Source: Tiliqua scincoides (Eukaryota > Chordata > Lepidosauria > Squamata > Scincidae). From it: a DNA stretch of 64,000 bases. How positions within the stretch are numbered: position 1 is the first letter of the stretch; each line of letters starts with the position of its first letter. The notes beneath the pieces were generated by a model, which saw only the letters and a list, made by a program, of their open reading frames with translations, did not search any database and had not been told where the DNA came from. Of the stretch, positions 1-9,911 are shown one piece after another. The stretch lies in NCBI RefSeq assembly GCF_035046505.1, contig NC_089822.1, forward strand, positions 269,959,024-270,023,023, in the 5' to 3' direction. The translations under genes and the position numbers were made by a program.

Positions 1-3000
1 GAGAAGAGCAGGTTGCGGATCCGGATGTTCATTCGGGACAAGGTGAACATGAAGAGGCCTCCACGACAGCCTGCGAATGTCGAGCTAGAATGGAAGCGGG
101 AGAGGAAGAAGTGGATCATGCCATAGAGATGAATGTGCCACACACAGAAGGCGCTCTGCACAGTTCACACATTTCAAACAGGTAACTGAGGGTGGGTGAG
201 GACAGGGCGCTCCCTGGACAGCTCATGATCTGAGCTGAGCTGAGCACGCATATCAGGTGACCATCTGGAGTGCCAGCAGAGAGGCTATCATGCAGCCGGT
301 AAGCTACTCTTCCCATCACTTGGGAATTTCAGTCTGTTCAGGCTCCAGACCACCTGCTAAGCCCAGAATTCTCCGTATTAGCTGTATGGACAGGCTGGAG
401 GGGGCATCTTCTGGCTCATCAAGAAGCCTCATCCCAAAGACATCTTTGTATCTTAGGGATCAAGGGGGAGCGCAGACATGACTCCTAGCCATGGGGATTA
501 TTTTTCTTTATATTTAACCTTGCATACAGTTCAGGGAAGTGGTATAGCCAAGGGATCTGGCAGCCAGGGGCAAAAACATTTTTAACAACCCCCACCCCAA
601 TGTGTTAACAACCCCAGAGGCCAGATGCCCAGAACATCCCCTGGGGGCATCCGGGAGGTGGTCGGAAGTGCAGAGGCCTCCCAGTTGTTAGAAGGCCTGC
701 CAGAGGCCTTAGAAAGTCACTTCTGGTTTTAGTGAAAACAGGAAGTGCCTTTTCTAAGGCCTCTGACAGGCCTTCAGGGTTCAGGGAGGCAAGGCGTGGC
801 CTCCCTGGGCCTCAGAAGGCCATTGAAAGGCACCCCCTGGTTGGCAACCTTCAGTCTCGAAAGACTACGGTATAAGCCTACAGCACCCGGTATTCCCAGG
901 TGGTGTCCCATCCAAGTACTAGCCAGGCCTGACCCTGACCCTGCTTAGCTTCCAAGAGCAGATGAGATTGGGCATGTAACAGTTGCCCCTGGAACCCCGA
1001 ATATGACCGAATATGGACCCCCTCAGTTCCCCCTTAGCTATGCCACTGGTTGCAAATCACAAGGAAAACCCAGCCTTGATGTCAGCACTTGCCCCTGCAA
1101 ATGAACACTGACCCTGGAAGCATTGGAGCCATGGCTACAGGGAAGGATGACCACTCACATTCTCTCGTTCCACTTCCACGGAGCAAACTGTTACTTCTGG
1201 AAATAGCATCAGAGCTATGGTCGAAATGAAGTCAAAGGAGGAGGTCGGGGCCAAAGACAGAAGCTGGACAGAGCAGTGGGTTTGGCCTGAGAGAAGGGTG
1301 GGGCCTCAGCTTGGCTGCCTAGGGAAGAGTGTGCCTCACCTGCCCAGTGATACCAGACCCATGAGAATGATGGCAAAGGAGAAATCATCTGAGTTGTATT
1401 TGGTGCCCAGGATATCAATCACACGCCCCATGTAATACGGGATGAAGGTTTCACCTGGAGAGAAAGACCAAAGGTGAAGGCAGATGTCACATTATGAGCT
1501 CAGTGGAGAGGCAGAAGATTCTCTCAAGGAGATAGTGTGGTGTCAGGAAAGGTCCCTTGCTTTGGACAGCTCTGGGAAGTACGGAGTTAATACCAGAGCT
1601 CTGAATTGCAATGGGTGTGGTTCACAGCTGCAATCAAGTGGAAGTAATGAACACCTTGGAAACAAAAGTGGTGACTGAGAGGTGTAAAGGTGGGAACAGA
1701 AGATGGAGTGCTGGAATGCAGACTAGTGGAGATTACCAGAGATTGGCTATTTGCTAAGGAGCTGCTGAGGTGGGAGAGACTGCTAACTGAGAACTAGTGA
1801 AAGGAAGAACACTGTAACCTGAGCAGGTGAGCTACCTGCTGATTGACTTAGAACAGGTGCTGGGCTTCAGCAATGCTCTGCGTGTAACTAGGGTTGGCTA
1901 CCCTTTGTGTGTGGGAAGCTAATTAGCCTACAGTGGGTATACTGTTTCTCAAGATTGAAAGGGGAATTTAATGGGGCAATAGTCAGGGGAGGCAGAGCCT
2001 CACCTGTCATATTCCAAGGAAAATGGCCACAGCCACCCCTATGATTGCATTTGCATTCCACCCACTTTTGGAGGGGCTGCATAATCACAGGGCAGGCTGG
2101 ACTCTTCCTGCTGCTAGACTAGAGTTGTAGCCTCCCCTGTCATAAGAACATAAGAAGAGCCCTGCTGGATCAGGCCAAAGGCTCATCTAGTTCAGCTTTC
2201 TGTATCTCACAGTGGCCCACCAAATGCTTCAGGGAGCACACAAGACAACAGACACAACCTTTGTCCTGGTGCCCTCCCCTGCATCTGGCCTGCCTCTAAA
2301 ACCAAGAGCTTACACATACCTACCATGACTTGCAACCTGTGATTATCTTTACCTCCACAAATTTGTCCAATCCCCTCTTAAATGCATCTAGGCAAGATGC
2401 CATCACTACTTCTTGTGGCGAGGAGTTCCACAGACTAATTACATGCTAGGTAAAGAAATATTTTCTTTTGCTTGTCCTAACTCAACACTGAATGTTAGTG
2501 GATGTCCCCTGGTTCTGGTGTTATGCGAGAGGGAAAAGAGTGTCTCTCTATCCACTCTGTCCATCCCCTGCATGGTTTTGTATTTCTCAATCATGTCCCC
2601 CCTCAGGCACCTCTTTTCTAGGCTGAAGAGGCCCAAACGCCGTAGCCTTTCCTCATAGGGAAGTTGCCCCAGCCCAGTAAACATTTTTGTTGCTCTCTTC
2701 TGCATCGTTTCAATTTCCACTATATCCTACTGTCATCATGCAGCTACTCAGAAACTAGGTGGAGTGCATGTGCAGTGTGATTCCCTGTGACATACACAAA
2801 ATGTTAAGAACGAAGGGTACAATGCTATCCAACATTCCAGCGCCAATGCAGCCCTGAGGTCAGGGAACAAAAATTGCCTTTTACCGAGGAGGTCTCAATG
2901 ACTGTTGTTGCGCCCCCCCCCCCAAAACAGGATGCAACATGCACCCCTCACTATCACAGCTGCATTAGCACTGGGAAGTTGGATGGGATTGGGCCCATGA

Positions 3001-3715
3001 TGTTCTACTGCAATGTGCATTTCACTTTGTCAGTTTCATGGAGAGGGGAGACTTCCTAAAGGTCACAACATGCCCTAGTTCCTGGGGACTGGGCAAGTAG
3101 GAAATATGTGAGTAAAAACTATGAATGAAACAATTCTGGCTTAAATTTTCACCCTCTGGGACCTTCCCCCCCCCTTCTTCAAGAGGACTGCCTGCCTTTC
3201 CCTCCTGTCCATCCGGAAGCCCACTCACCTATCACAGCCAGGGTGAGGAACACGAAGGCACCAGCCAAGTAGCGGGCATCTGGACGAAAAAGCCTCACCA
3301 GCTTCCAGAGGGTGGCCTTGTCTTCTTTCTGGGCTCCTCCTGAGCTGCCCCCCTGCTTCAGAACCTCCCATACGAAGAGGGCCAGACCCACCACCACATA
3401 ACCCAGCAGTAGCCAGGACCATGAGGCTGAAGACAGGAGGACAGGGGGGTCTCCAAACCAGGGGCCCACTAGGAGGTACAAGGGGGGCAGCAGGCACACG
3501 GTTGCTAGGGTTTCCGGTGGGGTCGAAGAGGGCCAAGCCAGAGAAAGCAGACCCCAGGCCCCCCAGAGAAACAGCAGGCGCAGAGCAGCCTCCAGCCAGG
3601 CTGCCAAGACCCCCAGCGAGGCCAGAGAGAGGCGCTGCACGTCTAGCAAGGAAAGCAGGCCTGCATCACACAGGAATAAGGCGGTGGGCAGGTACAAAGC
3701 AGGGGGCAGCCCCAT
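1..3715 (-). CDS. TAP2: TAP2, 5' part (antigen peptide transporter 2), cut by left edge
   Basis: TAP2 is the second half of the TAP1/TAP2 ABC transporter that moves proteasome peptides into the ER for MHC class I loading. Three coding exons on the minus strand: 3229-3715, 1340-1454 and 1-84 (continues left). The first encodes MGLPPALYLP..., about 162 residues of hydrophobic N-terminal membrane domain (TMD0 and the first core helix). The second is 115 nt, the same length as TAP1 exon 2, and reads GETFIPYYMGRVIDILGTKY, the diagnostic TAP2 core start. The third begins STFAGCRGGLFMFTLSRMNI, matching the TAP2 AGCRGG segment. Donors and acceptors are GT/AG and phases join (1 then 2). The ATG at 3713-3715 has a strong Kozak context (gccaccATGg) and lies 11 nt after an acceptor, so an upstream non-coding exon exists. 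The nucleotide-binding domain is outside the window. Confidence 0.95.
537..1048. mobile_element. hAT-type miniature element with 5S-SINE inside
   Basis: Ends resemble inverted repeats of the CAGTGGCRTAGCTAAGGGG type (left end diverged; right end CCCCTTAGCTATGCCACTG). Lies in TAP2 intron 2. A 5S-derived SINE (841-976) sits within it. Confidence 0.55.
841..976 (-). mobile_element. 5S rRNA-derived SINE
   Basis: Read on the minus strand, most of it is a degenerate 5S rRNA: the parts with AGCTAAGCAGGG (box A) and TACTTGGATGGGA (box C region) are clear. It ends in the tail TAGTCTTTCGAGACTGAAGG then TTGCC, identical to the LINE X tail. It lacks the first ~25 nt of 5S. Confidence 0.85.
1049..1339. 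other. TAP2: Rest of TAP2 intron 2
   Basis: Intron sequence between the miniature element and coding exon 2; nothing recognised. The intron start at 85-536 likewise shows no named element. Confidence 0.5.
2141..2729 (-). mobile_element. CR1 LINE 3' end
   Basis: 5'-truncated CR1 in TAP2 intron 1. Minus-strand translation has QKRATKMFTGLGQLPYEERL and RCLRGDMIEKYKTMQGMDRV, the CR1 ORF2 C terminus, followed by the 3' UTR and the TTCTTATG-type tail. Confidence 0.9.
2819..2999. mobile_element. Harbinger-type miniature element, degraded
   Basis: Shares the internal run 'ccagcgccaatgcagccctg...aggaggtctc' with the better copies at 18931 and 22361. Edges are decayed. Confidence 0.5.
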
Positions 3716-3769
3716 GGTGGCAAGATCTGTGGGGAGAGGAGAAGTGGAAAGATTGAATACATGATAGGG

Positions 3770-4132
3770 CAGTGGTTCTCACACACTTACCACCGGGGCC
3801 CACTTTTTAGAATGAAAATCTGTTGGGACCCACCAGAAGTGATGTCATGACCAGAAGTGACATCATTAAGCAGGAACATTTTTAGCAATCCTAGGCTGTA
3901 ATCCTACCCACACTTACTCAGGAGTAAGTCCCATTTACTGTCATTGTTTAAAGAATATACATAGTAGCTTGTTAAATGCACAGGCCTTTAACATTTCCTC
4001 AAATGCAGTCGCATACCATGGCAGCATCAAGTCTAATATATTAAAAATAAAATATTGAAATTAATGGGGACCCACCTGAAATTGGCTCACAACCCACCTA
4101 GTGGCTCGTGACCCACAGTTTGAGAAGCACTG
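3770..4132. mobile_element. hAT (Charlie-like) miniature element, type A
   Basis: Starts CAGTGGTTCTCACAC and ends GTTTGAGAAGCACTG (inverted repeats), flanked by tgataggg / cgacaggg (6 of 8). The same about 360-bp family recurs at 6772, 14873, 42294, 55001 and, in part, 57334 and 63818. Confidence 0.85.
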
Positions 4133-4674
4133 CGACAGGGAGCTCCAATGGGAAAAAAATTCCATCAGTCCAACTGAAGTTCCATCCCAACAATTCAAAG
4201 TTTCCCCTCCCCAGGTAACTCTGGTTCCCAACCCCACACGATCTACTTCAGAACTATTCCCCACCGCACCTTCCAGGGTCCTTCCTGGCCCTACCAGTGG
4301 GCCCATGAGGTTGTTGGGCACAAAATTCCCCTCTCCCTCCCACCAGTGCAAAGAGGTGGACCTGGGTTAGCTGCGCCTCTGCCACAGACTCCCTGCAGCC
4401 CTGGGCAGGTCACTCAGCCCCACTTGCCTGTCGGTCAAAAGGACCTCAGAGAGGTCTAGCAAGCTTCAGGCAACCACGAGAACCACGAGCTGGACTGCAA
4501 AGCGCCCCGTCAAATTCAAAGGGCGCAAAGTGAGACAAGGAGCAGGTCTTGGGGCACCTGACCGCCAGCCCGAGGCGCCCCCTCCCTGCCCGGTGGGGAG
4601 CCCCCCATCTGCACCCCCCCTCCTTGACAGCTGCCGCCCAGGCACCCTCCCGCTGCCCGCCACCCCGAACCCAC

Positions 4675-4740
4675 CTGCAGTCCAGGCACCCCAACAGCGA
4701 CGCGTCGCAGGAGCCGCCGAGCGAGGGGCGCCGACGCTCC
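4675..4740 (-). other. TAP2: Predicted non-coding first exon of TAP2
   Basis: TAP2 coding exon 1 starts just after a good acceptor (exon edge 3726), so a 5' UTR exon must lie upstream. On the minus strand a strong donor (GCAG|GTGGGT) ends an exon at 4675, and an ISRE lies at 4741-4752, only 66 nt upstream. The upper boundary is a guess at the transcription start. Inferred from splice signals and CpG context only. Confidence 0.5.
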
Positions 4741-4752
4741 ACTTTCGGTTTC
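4741..4752 (-). promoter_or_regulatory. Interferon-stimulated response element at TAP2 promoter
   Basis: Minus-strand GAAACCGAAAGT is a full GAAANNGAAANN match, the site bound by IRF factors. It lies in the CpG-rich TAP2 upstream region, next to the inferred first exon. Induction by interferon is established for TAP2 in mammals; here it is inferred. Confidence 0.65.
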
Positions 4753-4790
4753 GAGGGGAAAACCCAGCCCGGCACCGCCTCTCCTCCCGT

Positions 4791-4807
4791 GGCCGCCAGA
4801 GGGCGCG
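4791..4807 (+). promoter_or_regulatory. CTCF-like motif in TAP2 promoter
   Basis: The stretch CCGCCAGAGGGCGCG fits the CTCF core CCRSYAGRKGGCRS. It is about 40 bp upstream of the TAP2 ISRE. Motif match only. Confidence 0.4.
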
Positions 4808-5602
4808 CGCGCTCCATGTTTGCAGGGCTCGCAATCGGAGCCTGGCTTGAGGGACGGGGCGCAAATCCCCACTCCGGGGAAGCCCGTGCATGGACCGCGG
4901 TGGCCAAAGACCAGCCACGCGCTCGGTCTCAGCGTTAGACACCTTCTCTACGGAGCAGTGACACGCTCGAGAGGTCGCCTGACTGCTGCTGCCCCAGCAC
5001 CCCCACAGAACCACTGGCGACCCATTCGCACGTCTGGGGTAGCCGGGCAGGGCTTTCGGCGCCACGCGTCTTGCTTCCAGGCAGCCCCTGTCCCTTTTTA
5101 AGCCATTTCTGCCAACGTGGCATACCCGCAACAGGGACCAGAGGGGTACACCTGTGGGCTGGCCGCAAAGGAAGCTTCGGTGCTCCCCTTCGGCAGACCG
5201 CAGGACGAGCCGCCACTGCACCCCAGAAGCGGCTTCGGGGTACCGCACAAAGGGAGCTCGTCCGCTCTCCAATGGTCTATCCGGCATGGAGCAAAGTGCA
5301 CTGAAATGTGATCCTCCCCACAGATATGAGAAACGGCGGGTGTAAGGGGGTTCACTCCCCAAAGAAACTTTGGCGCCCCCAGTCCTGCACTGGCACCCCC
5401 AGTACACCCTTCTCTAGGAAGCGCTCGACCGTGCGCCACGTCGGGGCCATCCTGGAGCGGAAGAGCAGGAAGGAGCGGCCTCGGGGGCCTCTCCCAGGCA
5501 GTCCTGCCTGCGAGGGGAGGCGAGCCAGGAATCGACAGCCTTGGGGTGCAAGACTGACAGTGTCGAGGGCCCGACGAGGTGGCCGGGCAGGGCAGGGCAG
5601 GG

Positions 5603-5778
5603 CAGTGGCGTAGCTATGGGGGGTGCAAAGCACTAAGTCTTGCAGGGAGCCTCAGAGACGCGTGCAAGCGACCCCGCCCCTCGGAGACATTCCAGGCGGG
5701 GGAGCAAAACGGAGGCGTCTGCGCTGAGACTTCCCTGCAATAGTTAGCGCTCTGCACCCCCCTCTAGCTATGCCACTG
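5603..5778. mobile_element. hAT-type miniature element, type B
   Basis: Inverted ends CAGTGGCGTAGCTATGGGGG / CCTCTAGCTATGCCACTG. Flanks gggcaggg / gggccggg form a 7-of-8 duplication. It splits the CpG-rich region upstream of TAP2. Confidence 0.8.
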
Positions 5779-6680
5779 GGGCCGGGCACGAAAAGGCTCC
5801 TGCCAGACGCCTGCAGAAGAGCGAGCCCAGGAGAATGAATGGCACCCGGACCTCTTTTCCGGACGGGAGCGTGTCTCAAAGCACACCCCAGACCAGATGT
5901 TGCTGCGGGTCGAGCGCTTTCGGGGGGGGGGGGGCAAAAACTTGGTCAACCGGTGCAAGGTCCTGGAACCCTCTGGGCTGCATCTGCGCCCCCCTCGCAC
6001 CCTAACCATTGGGAAAGTTCCCAGCTCCCCCCTTGTGCAGGGGGGTGAGGCAGGGGCAGGGCTCAGCCTCCTGAGGCAACTGCCAGTGCCCGCCGTGATC
6101 ACCGTGGGCATGACCTGAGGGGGCAGAGAAGCCGCTCCATCGCCCCCCCCCCCATGTGCCAAGGACAGCTTTTCCTCTGCCGGGCCATTTGGGGAGAGGG
6201 CTAGTGGCGGATGGGGGCACCGGGGGGGGAAGCTCGACTGCCAGGAGAGTGGCGTTCTCGTTGTCGCCCCCTCCCAGCCCATCCCACCTGGGAAAGTCAA
6301 CTCTCCACCCAAGTGGGTGGGGGCTGCTGGAGGGAACCGTGCCGGCCTGCAGGGGCCCCCTGCAGACCTGGGCCGGGGGAAATCCTGCAGCTGGAGCCCG
6401 GCGGCGCCGCAGAACCAGAGCTGCCTGGCGCCCCCCCAAAAGGCAGGCGTGCAGCACGTGCCTTCCCGCTTGGAGCTGCACTGGAAGGAAGAGCGTGAGC
6501 CGCAGGCAGGAGGCCACGTCGCGGAGAGGGAGCGATCCTGCAGGGGAGTTGCCGCAGCGCTGCTCAGATGAAGTCCTCGTCGGTAAGAACGCGAGTTTCT
6601 TGGCCACGCTGCCAATCTCCGCCACCAGGGGGCGCTGAACACACGCACGGGGGCGAGAAATTCCGAACAGTTCTAATCTC
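5779..6680. promoter_or_regulatory. Second CpG-rich block between TAP2 and TAP1
   Basis: CpG-rich, non-repetitive stretch separated from the TAP2 island by a miniature hAT element. It ends with a strong CTCF-type motif. No recognisable gene; frames of nearly 300 codons are composition artefacts. It may be an insulator or an alternative promoter. Confidence 0.5.
6622..6637 (+). promoter_or_regulatory. Strong CTCF-like motif
   Basis: CCACCAGGGGGCGCTG is almost the textbook vertebrate CTCF core. It lies between the TAP2 island and the 3' end of TAP1. Binding is inferred from the motif only. Confidence 0.55.
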
Positions 6681-6939
6681 CGCAAATAAATCTGCCTAGC
6701 AACAGATTGCGCGCTTCACCCCCACAGCCATTGACTCAGCAAAACCACATTGGATGTCGCTTGCTTTACATAGAGTGGCTCTCAAACTTTTAGCACCGGG
6801 GCCCACTTTTTAGATAGAGAATGTGTCAGGACCCACCAGAAGAGATGTCATGACCGCAAGTGACATCATCAAGCAGGAAGGTTTTTAGCAATCCTAGGCT
6901 GCAATCCTACCCACAGGTACCCAGAAGTAAGTCCCATTC

Positions 6940-7591
6940 TTTTGATACTTGCTTCTTGGGAGGAAAGCTATGGGAAGCCTAGACAACTTAATGAAAAGCC
7001 AAGCAATCGCCTGAAAGGGCCATATAGTCTAAGCTATGGTTTTCCCCATAGTTATGTATGACTGTGTCATTGGCATCCTTCAGTCTCGGAAGACTCTGGA
7101 ATCACACTCTGAATGGTGGTTCTGGAACACTGTCTAGTGTGGCTGAAAAGGCCGATTCATGTCTGTCCCTGGTGTGTCTCCCTGGCTACAGGCCTTCCTT
7201 CTTTGCCTCAGTCTGTTGGGTGATGAGAGCTGGACCATAAGTGTTGCAAGGTTGAAAGAAAGCAACTCAAAAAACTCAGTACTCAGGAGTGAAAGTTTGC
7301 AGGCTGTTTATTTCATTGCATGCAATGGGTGCTCACGGGACTCTCAAAACAATTGAGCACAATTACAAACAGGGATTTCAACTTTTATACAAATTCTGGT
7401 CCTTTGTTTTCCAATCTAGATATCTCATTGGCTGAAATTTGCATCAGAGTTGGGCAAGAAGTGGGCAAATGATTGATTGGTTATGATCTACAAAAAGTGG
7501 GTAATAGGTGGGATTTACTCTTAGAACATACAGCTGGCATGCTGTGGTCCAGGGAGTCACAAAGAGTTGGACACGACTTAATGACTAAACA
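6940..7591 (+). mobile_element. Bov-B type LINE 3' fragment
   Basis: The first 130 bp (ctagacaacttaatgaaaag, gtctaagctatggttttccc, then 'gagagctggaccataa') and the end (cacaaagagttggacacgac then ttaatgactaaacaa) match the Bov-B LINE 3' region. Flanked by agtcccattc / agtaccattc. It contains an old LINE X tail and a further unassigned segment (about 7255-7545). Bov-B is common in squamates. Confidence 0.75.
7069..7217 (-). mobile_element. Old LINE X 3' tail inside Bov-B
   Basis: Diverged minus-strand copy of the last ~150 bp of LINE X (ccttcagtctcggaagactc..., ggctgaaaaggccgattc). It interrupts Bov-B between 'tatgactgtg' and 'gatgagagctggacc'. Confidence 0.75.
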
Positions 7592-7635
7592 AGTACCATT
7601 CACTATCATTGCTGAAAGCATATACATAGTAGCTT

Positions 7636-8233
7636 TCAATCCCTGGGCATTACCCTTGAATCACTTGCTGATACTGGTCTCAGTCAGGCCCATTCCATCA
7701 CTAAGACCAGACTTTTGGAAGTCAAAACCCAGTTATTATTTTCTAACATTAATCCCACCTGCTCCCCTTATTACCATTTCCTGGCCGTGTTGCTAACTAT
7801 TTTAGGGAACTAATCAACCCAAGCAAGAGGCGGGCTTTTATGCTCGCCAGATTTAATATTTTTCCCTCCACAGTCCTTGAGGGAAGATCTCATAACGTTC
7901 AGTTTAACAATAGGACTTGCAAATTCTGTTCTCTGGAACCCGACACGATGGTTCATATTCTATGTCATTGCCCTGCTCTTCAAACACTTTGTGATACCTT
8001 TTTAGATCCAATTCTAAGATCTCCGGTGCACCTGATGATTCTCTACGTTCCCTTTTGGGAGATAGCTCTGTGGCCACCACTGATTTGTTTGCTGACTATT
8101 TGTTAGCTGTTATAAGGAAAATACCCGCATGCGTTCTTCTAACTTGAACTCTATGCTGTGAACTGAACCTTTATGTTTTTTGTGTCTTGTTTAGAATTTA
8201 TTTTAATGCCAATAAAGGTTCTCAACTCATGGT
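7636..8233 (+). mobile_element. LINE 3' fragment, family unassigned
   Basis: 598-bp insert flanked by a perfect 13-bp duplication tacatagtagctt. A frame near 7840-8106 has CKFCSLEPDTMVHILCHCP, the Cys/His motif common at LINE ORF2 C termini. It ends near 'aataaaggttctcaactcat'. Confidence 0.65.
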
Positions 8234-8949
8234 TACATAGTAGCTTGTTAAAGTACAGAGCTGTAACATTTCCCCAAATGCAGTCACATATCGTGGTCTA
8301 ATCAAGTCTAATATATTAAAAATAAAATGTTGAAATGAATGGGGACCCACCTGAAATTGGCTCATGACCCATCTAGTGGGTCCTGACCCACAGGTTGAGA
8401 AACACTGCTTTAGAAGTTTTGCAATGTGTCAGGCACGGGGCATGTCGCATATCATCTAGGCCACCTCCCCCTCTTCATTGCATGTCGAAGAGACGAGGAT
8501 GAGGAGGGAGAGAAGTTGAACTAGGCTGCTTTCTTCCTGGACAGACCCAAGAATCTGCTCCTCCTCCCCTTGCACAGTTCCCCTTCCCTCTCCAGCAGAG
8601 AGTTGTCCAATGTTTTCCAAGCGGGACTCCTGAAGAGGGCGACAGGCAAAAATTCCGCAAGTGAAGCTTTGCTCAGCCCTGACTCATGTTGGCTAAAGCT
8701 ACACCAGTTGCATTTCTGCCTGCCTTGCAAGTGTTAAGGACACAGAAGCCAGGGAGAGAACTGTCCGTCCTGGGACGGGGGGGGGGGGAGAGCCACTGCT
8801 GGGTGTGAGTTCTGTGTGTGGGATCAGTTCCTCCTTATCATCCTTCAAGAGCTTCCTGAGAAGCAGGAAGGAAATGCCTTGCCACAGACACCCTCAGGCG
8901 GCATCATCCTCTCAGGACTGGTTCAAAGACACCCCACAAGCCTGCATTA

Positions 8950-9330
8950 ATGGTTGGCTGGCAACCTTCAGTCTCAAAAGACCATGGCATAAGCCTACAG
9001 CAGCCGGTATTCCCAAGCGGTCTCCCATCCAAGTACTAACCAGGCCTGACCCTGCTTAGCTTCTGAGATCAGACGAGATCGGGCATGGAAAGACTATGGT
9101 ATAAGCCTACAGCAGCCGGTATTCCCAAGCGGTCTCCCATCCAAGTACTAACCAGGCCTGACCCTGCTTAGCTTCTGAGATCAGACGAGATCGGGCATGG
9201 AAAGACTATGGTATAAGCCTACAGCAGCCAGTATTCCCAAGCGGTCTCCCATCCAAGTACTAACCAGGCCTGACTCTGCTTAGCTTCAGAGATCAGACGA
9301 GATCGGGCATGTGCAGGGTAACAGTTGTCT
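8950..9330 (-). repeat. Tandem trimer of 5S rRNA-derived SINE units (112-bp period)
   Basis: Three consecutive copies of a 5S-like body at 8977-9088, 9089-9200 and 9201-9312, with exactly 112-bp spacing and very few differences. Only the outer ends carry the LINE X-like tail (8958-8990) and the SINE 5' head (about 9313-9330). Each unit keeps the box A and box C regions of 5S rRNA. It lies between TAP2 and the TAP1 3' end. Confidence 0.9.
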
Positions 9331-9463
9331 TTGACTGATCACTGTTCCAACTGCTTTATGGAAAGGGATGGCAAGAGTAAGAGGAAGTAAAAGACAGCAG
9401 GGGCCAAGCAAGTAATAATAATACAAGAAAAAGGGGGGGGGGGAAATACCAAATACAAATACT

Positions 9464-9469
9464 TTTATT
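9464..9469 (-). terminator. TAP1: TAP1 polyadenylation signal (AATAAA)
   Basis: Minus-strand AATAAA, about 440 nt beyond the TAP1 stop codon at 9912-9914, with no other gene between. The 3' UTR would cover roughly 9445-9911. Confidence 0.6.
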
Positions 9470-9911
9470 TAAATACATCTAAGTAAATAGCTGCCCCTGT
9501 GTCTCTGCCTATTAACTCGTCCCCTCCCTCTTTGGATTGGGGCTGTGCTTCTAAAACAAAATATCTGCAGAAGCCCCAACAAGCCTGCAGCTGCTGAGGC
9601 ATCAAGTAAGAAAAGCAACAGCACTCTCAAAATGCACTTCCCCAGTCATCTCCTCTCCAGGGGTTGTGACTGTCTCAGCTGGACTTCAGTCCCTGGAGGC
9701 CCTGGTCTGCTGTGTGCAAGGGCCCAAACACCCCATAATGTAGGGGCTGGATATTCAGAGGCGCTTCCCCCAGCAGGCGCTCAGGGCTCCACACTGAGGC
9801 AAGGGGCTGATAAGTAAGAGAGGGGGGCAGTCATATACCTGGCACCCCCACAGAGGCCTAGGACAGAACCAAGAGCTGACAAGGAAGGATCTGCAGATCA
9901 TCCTGATGTTA

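Larger units (their letters stand above)
4450..5615. promoter_or_regulatory. CpG island upstream of TAP2
   Basis: GC- and CpG-rich DNA without repeats, containing the TAP2 ISRE and inferred first exon. Long open frames here on both strands have no recognisable domains and are typical of stop-poor GC-rich DNA, so they are not called as genes. Confidence 0.7.
6772..8407. mobile_element. hAT type A element split by two LINE insertions
   Basis: Three pieces (6772-6939, 7592-7635, 8234-8407) make one type A element in the same order as the intact copies. The gaps are filled by LINEs with their own target duplications (6940-7591 and 7636-8233). The hAT's own target duplication is weak (about 6 of 8). 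Confidence 0.8.

Noticed and set aside
4466-5407. 313-codon open frame on the minus strand
   Set aside because: Lies in a CpG island, Arg/Pro/Gly/Cys-rich, no domain, and competing frames are open on both strands. Explained by lack of stop codons in GC-rich DNA.
5764-6685. Overlapping frames of 294 and 227 codons, minus strand
   Set aside because: Same compositional artefact; the left part also runs into a miniature hAT element.
8950-9330. Functional 5S rRNA gene cluster
   Set aside because: Units lack the first ~25 nt of 5S, lack a T-run terminator and are joined to a LINE-type tail, so they are SINE-derived.
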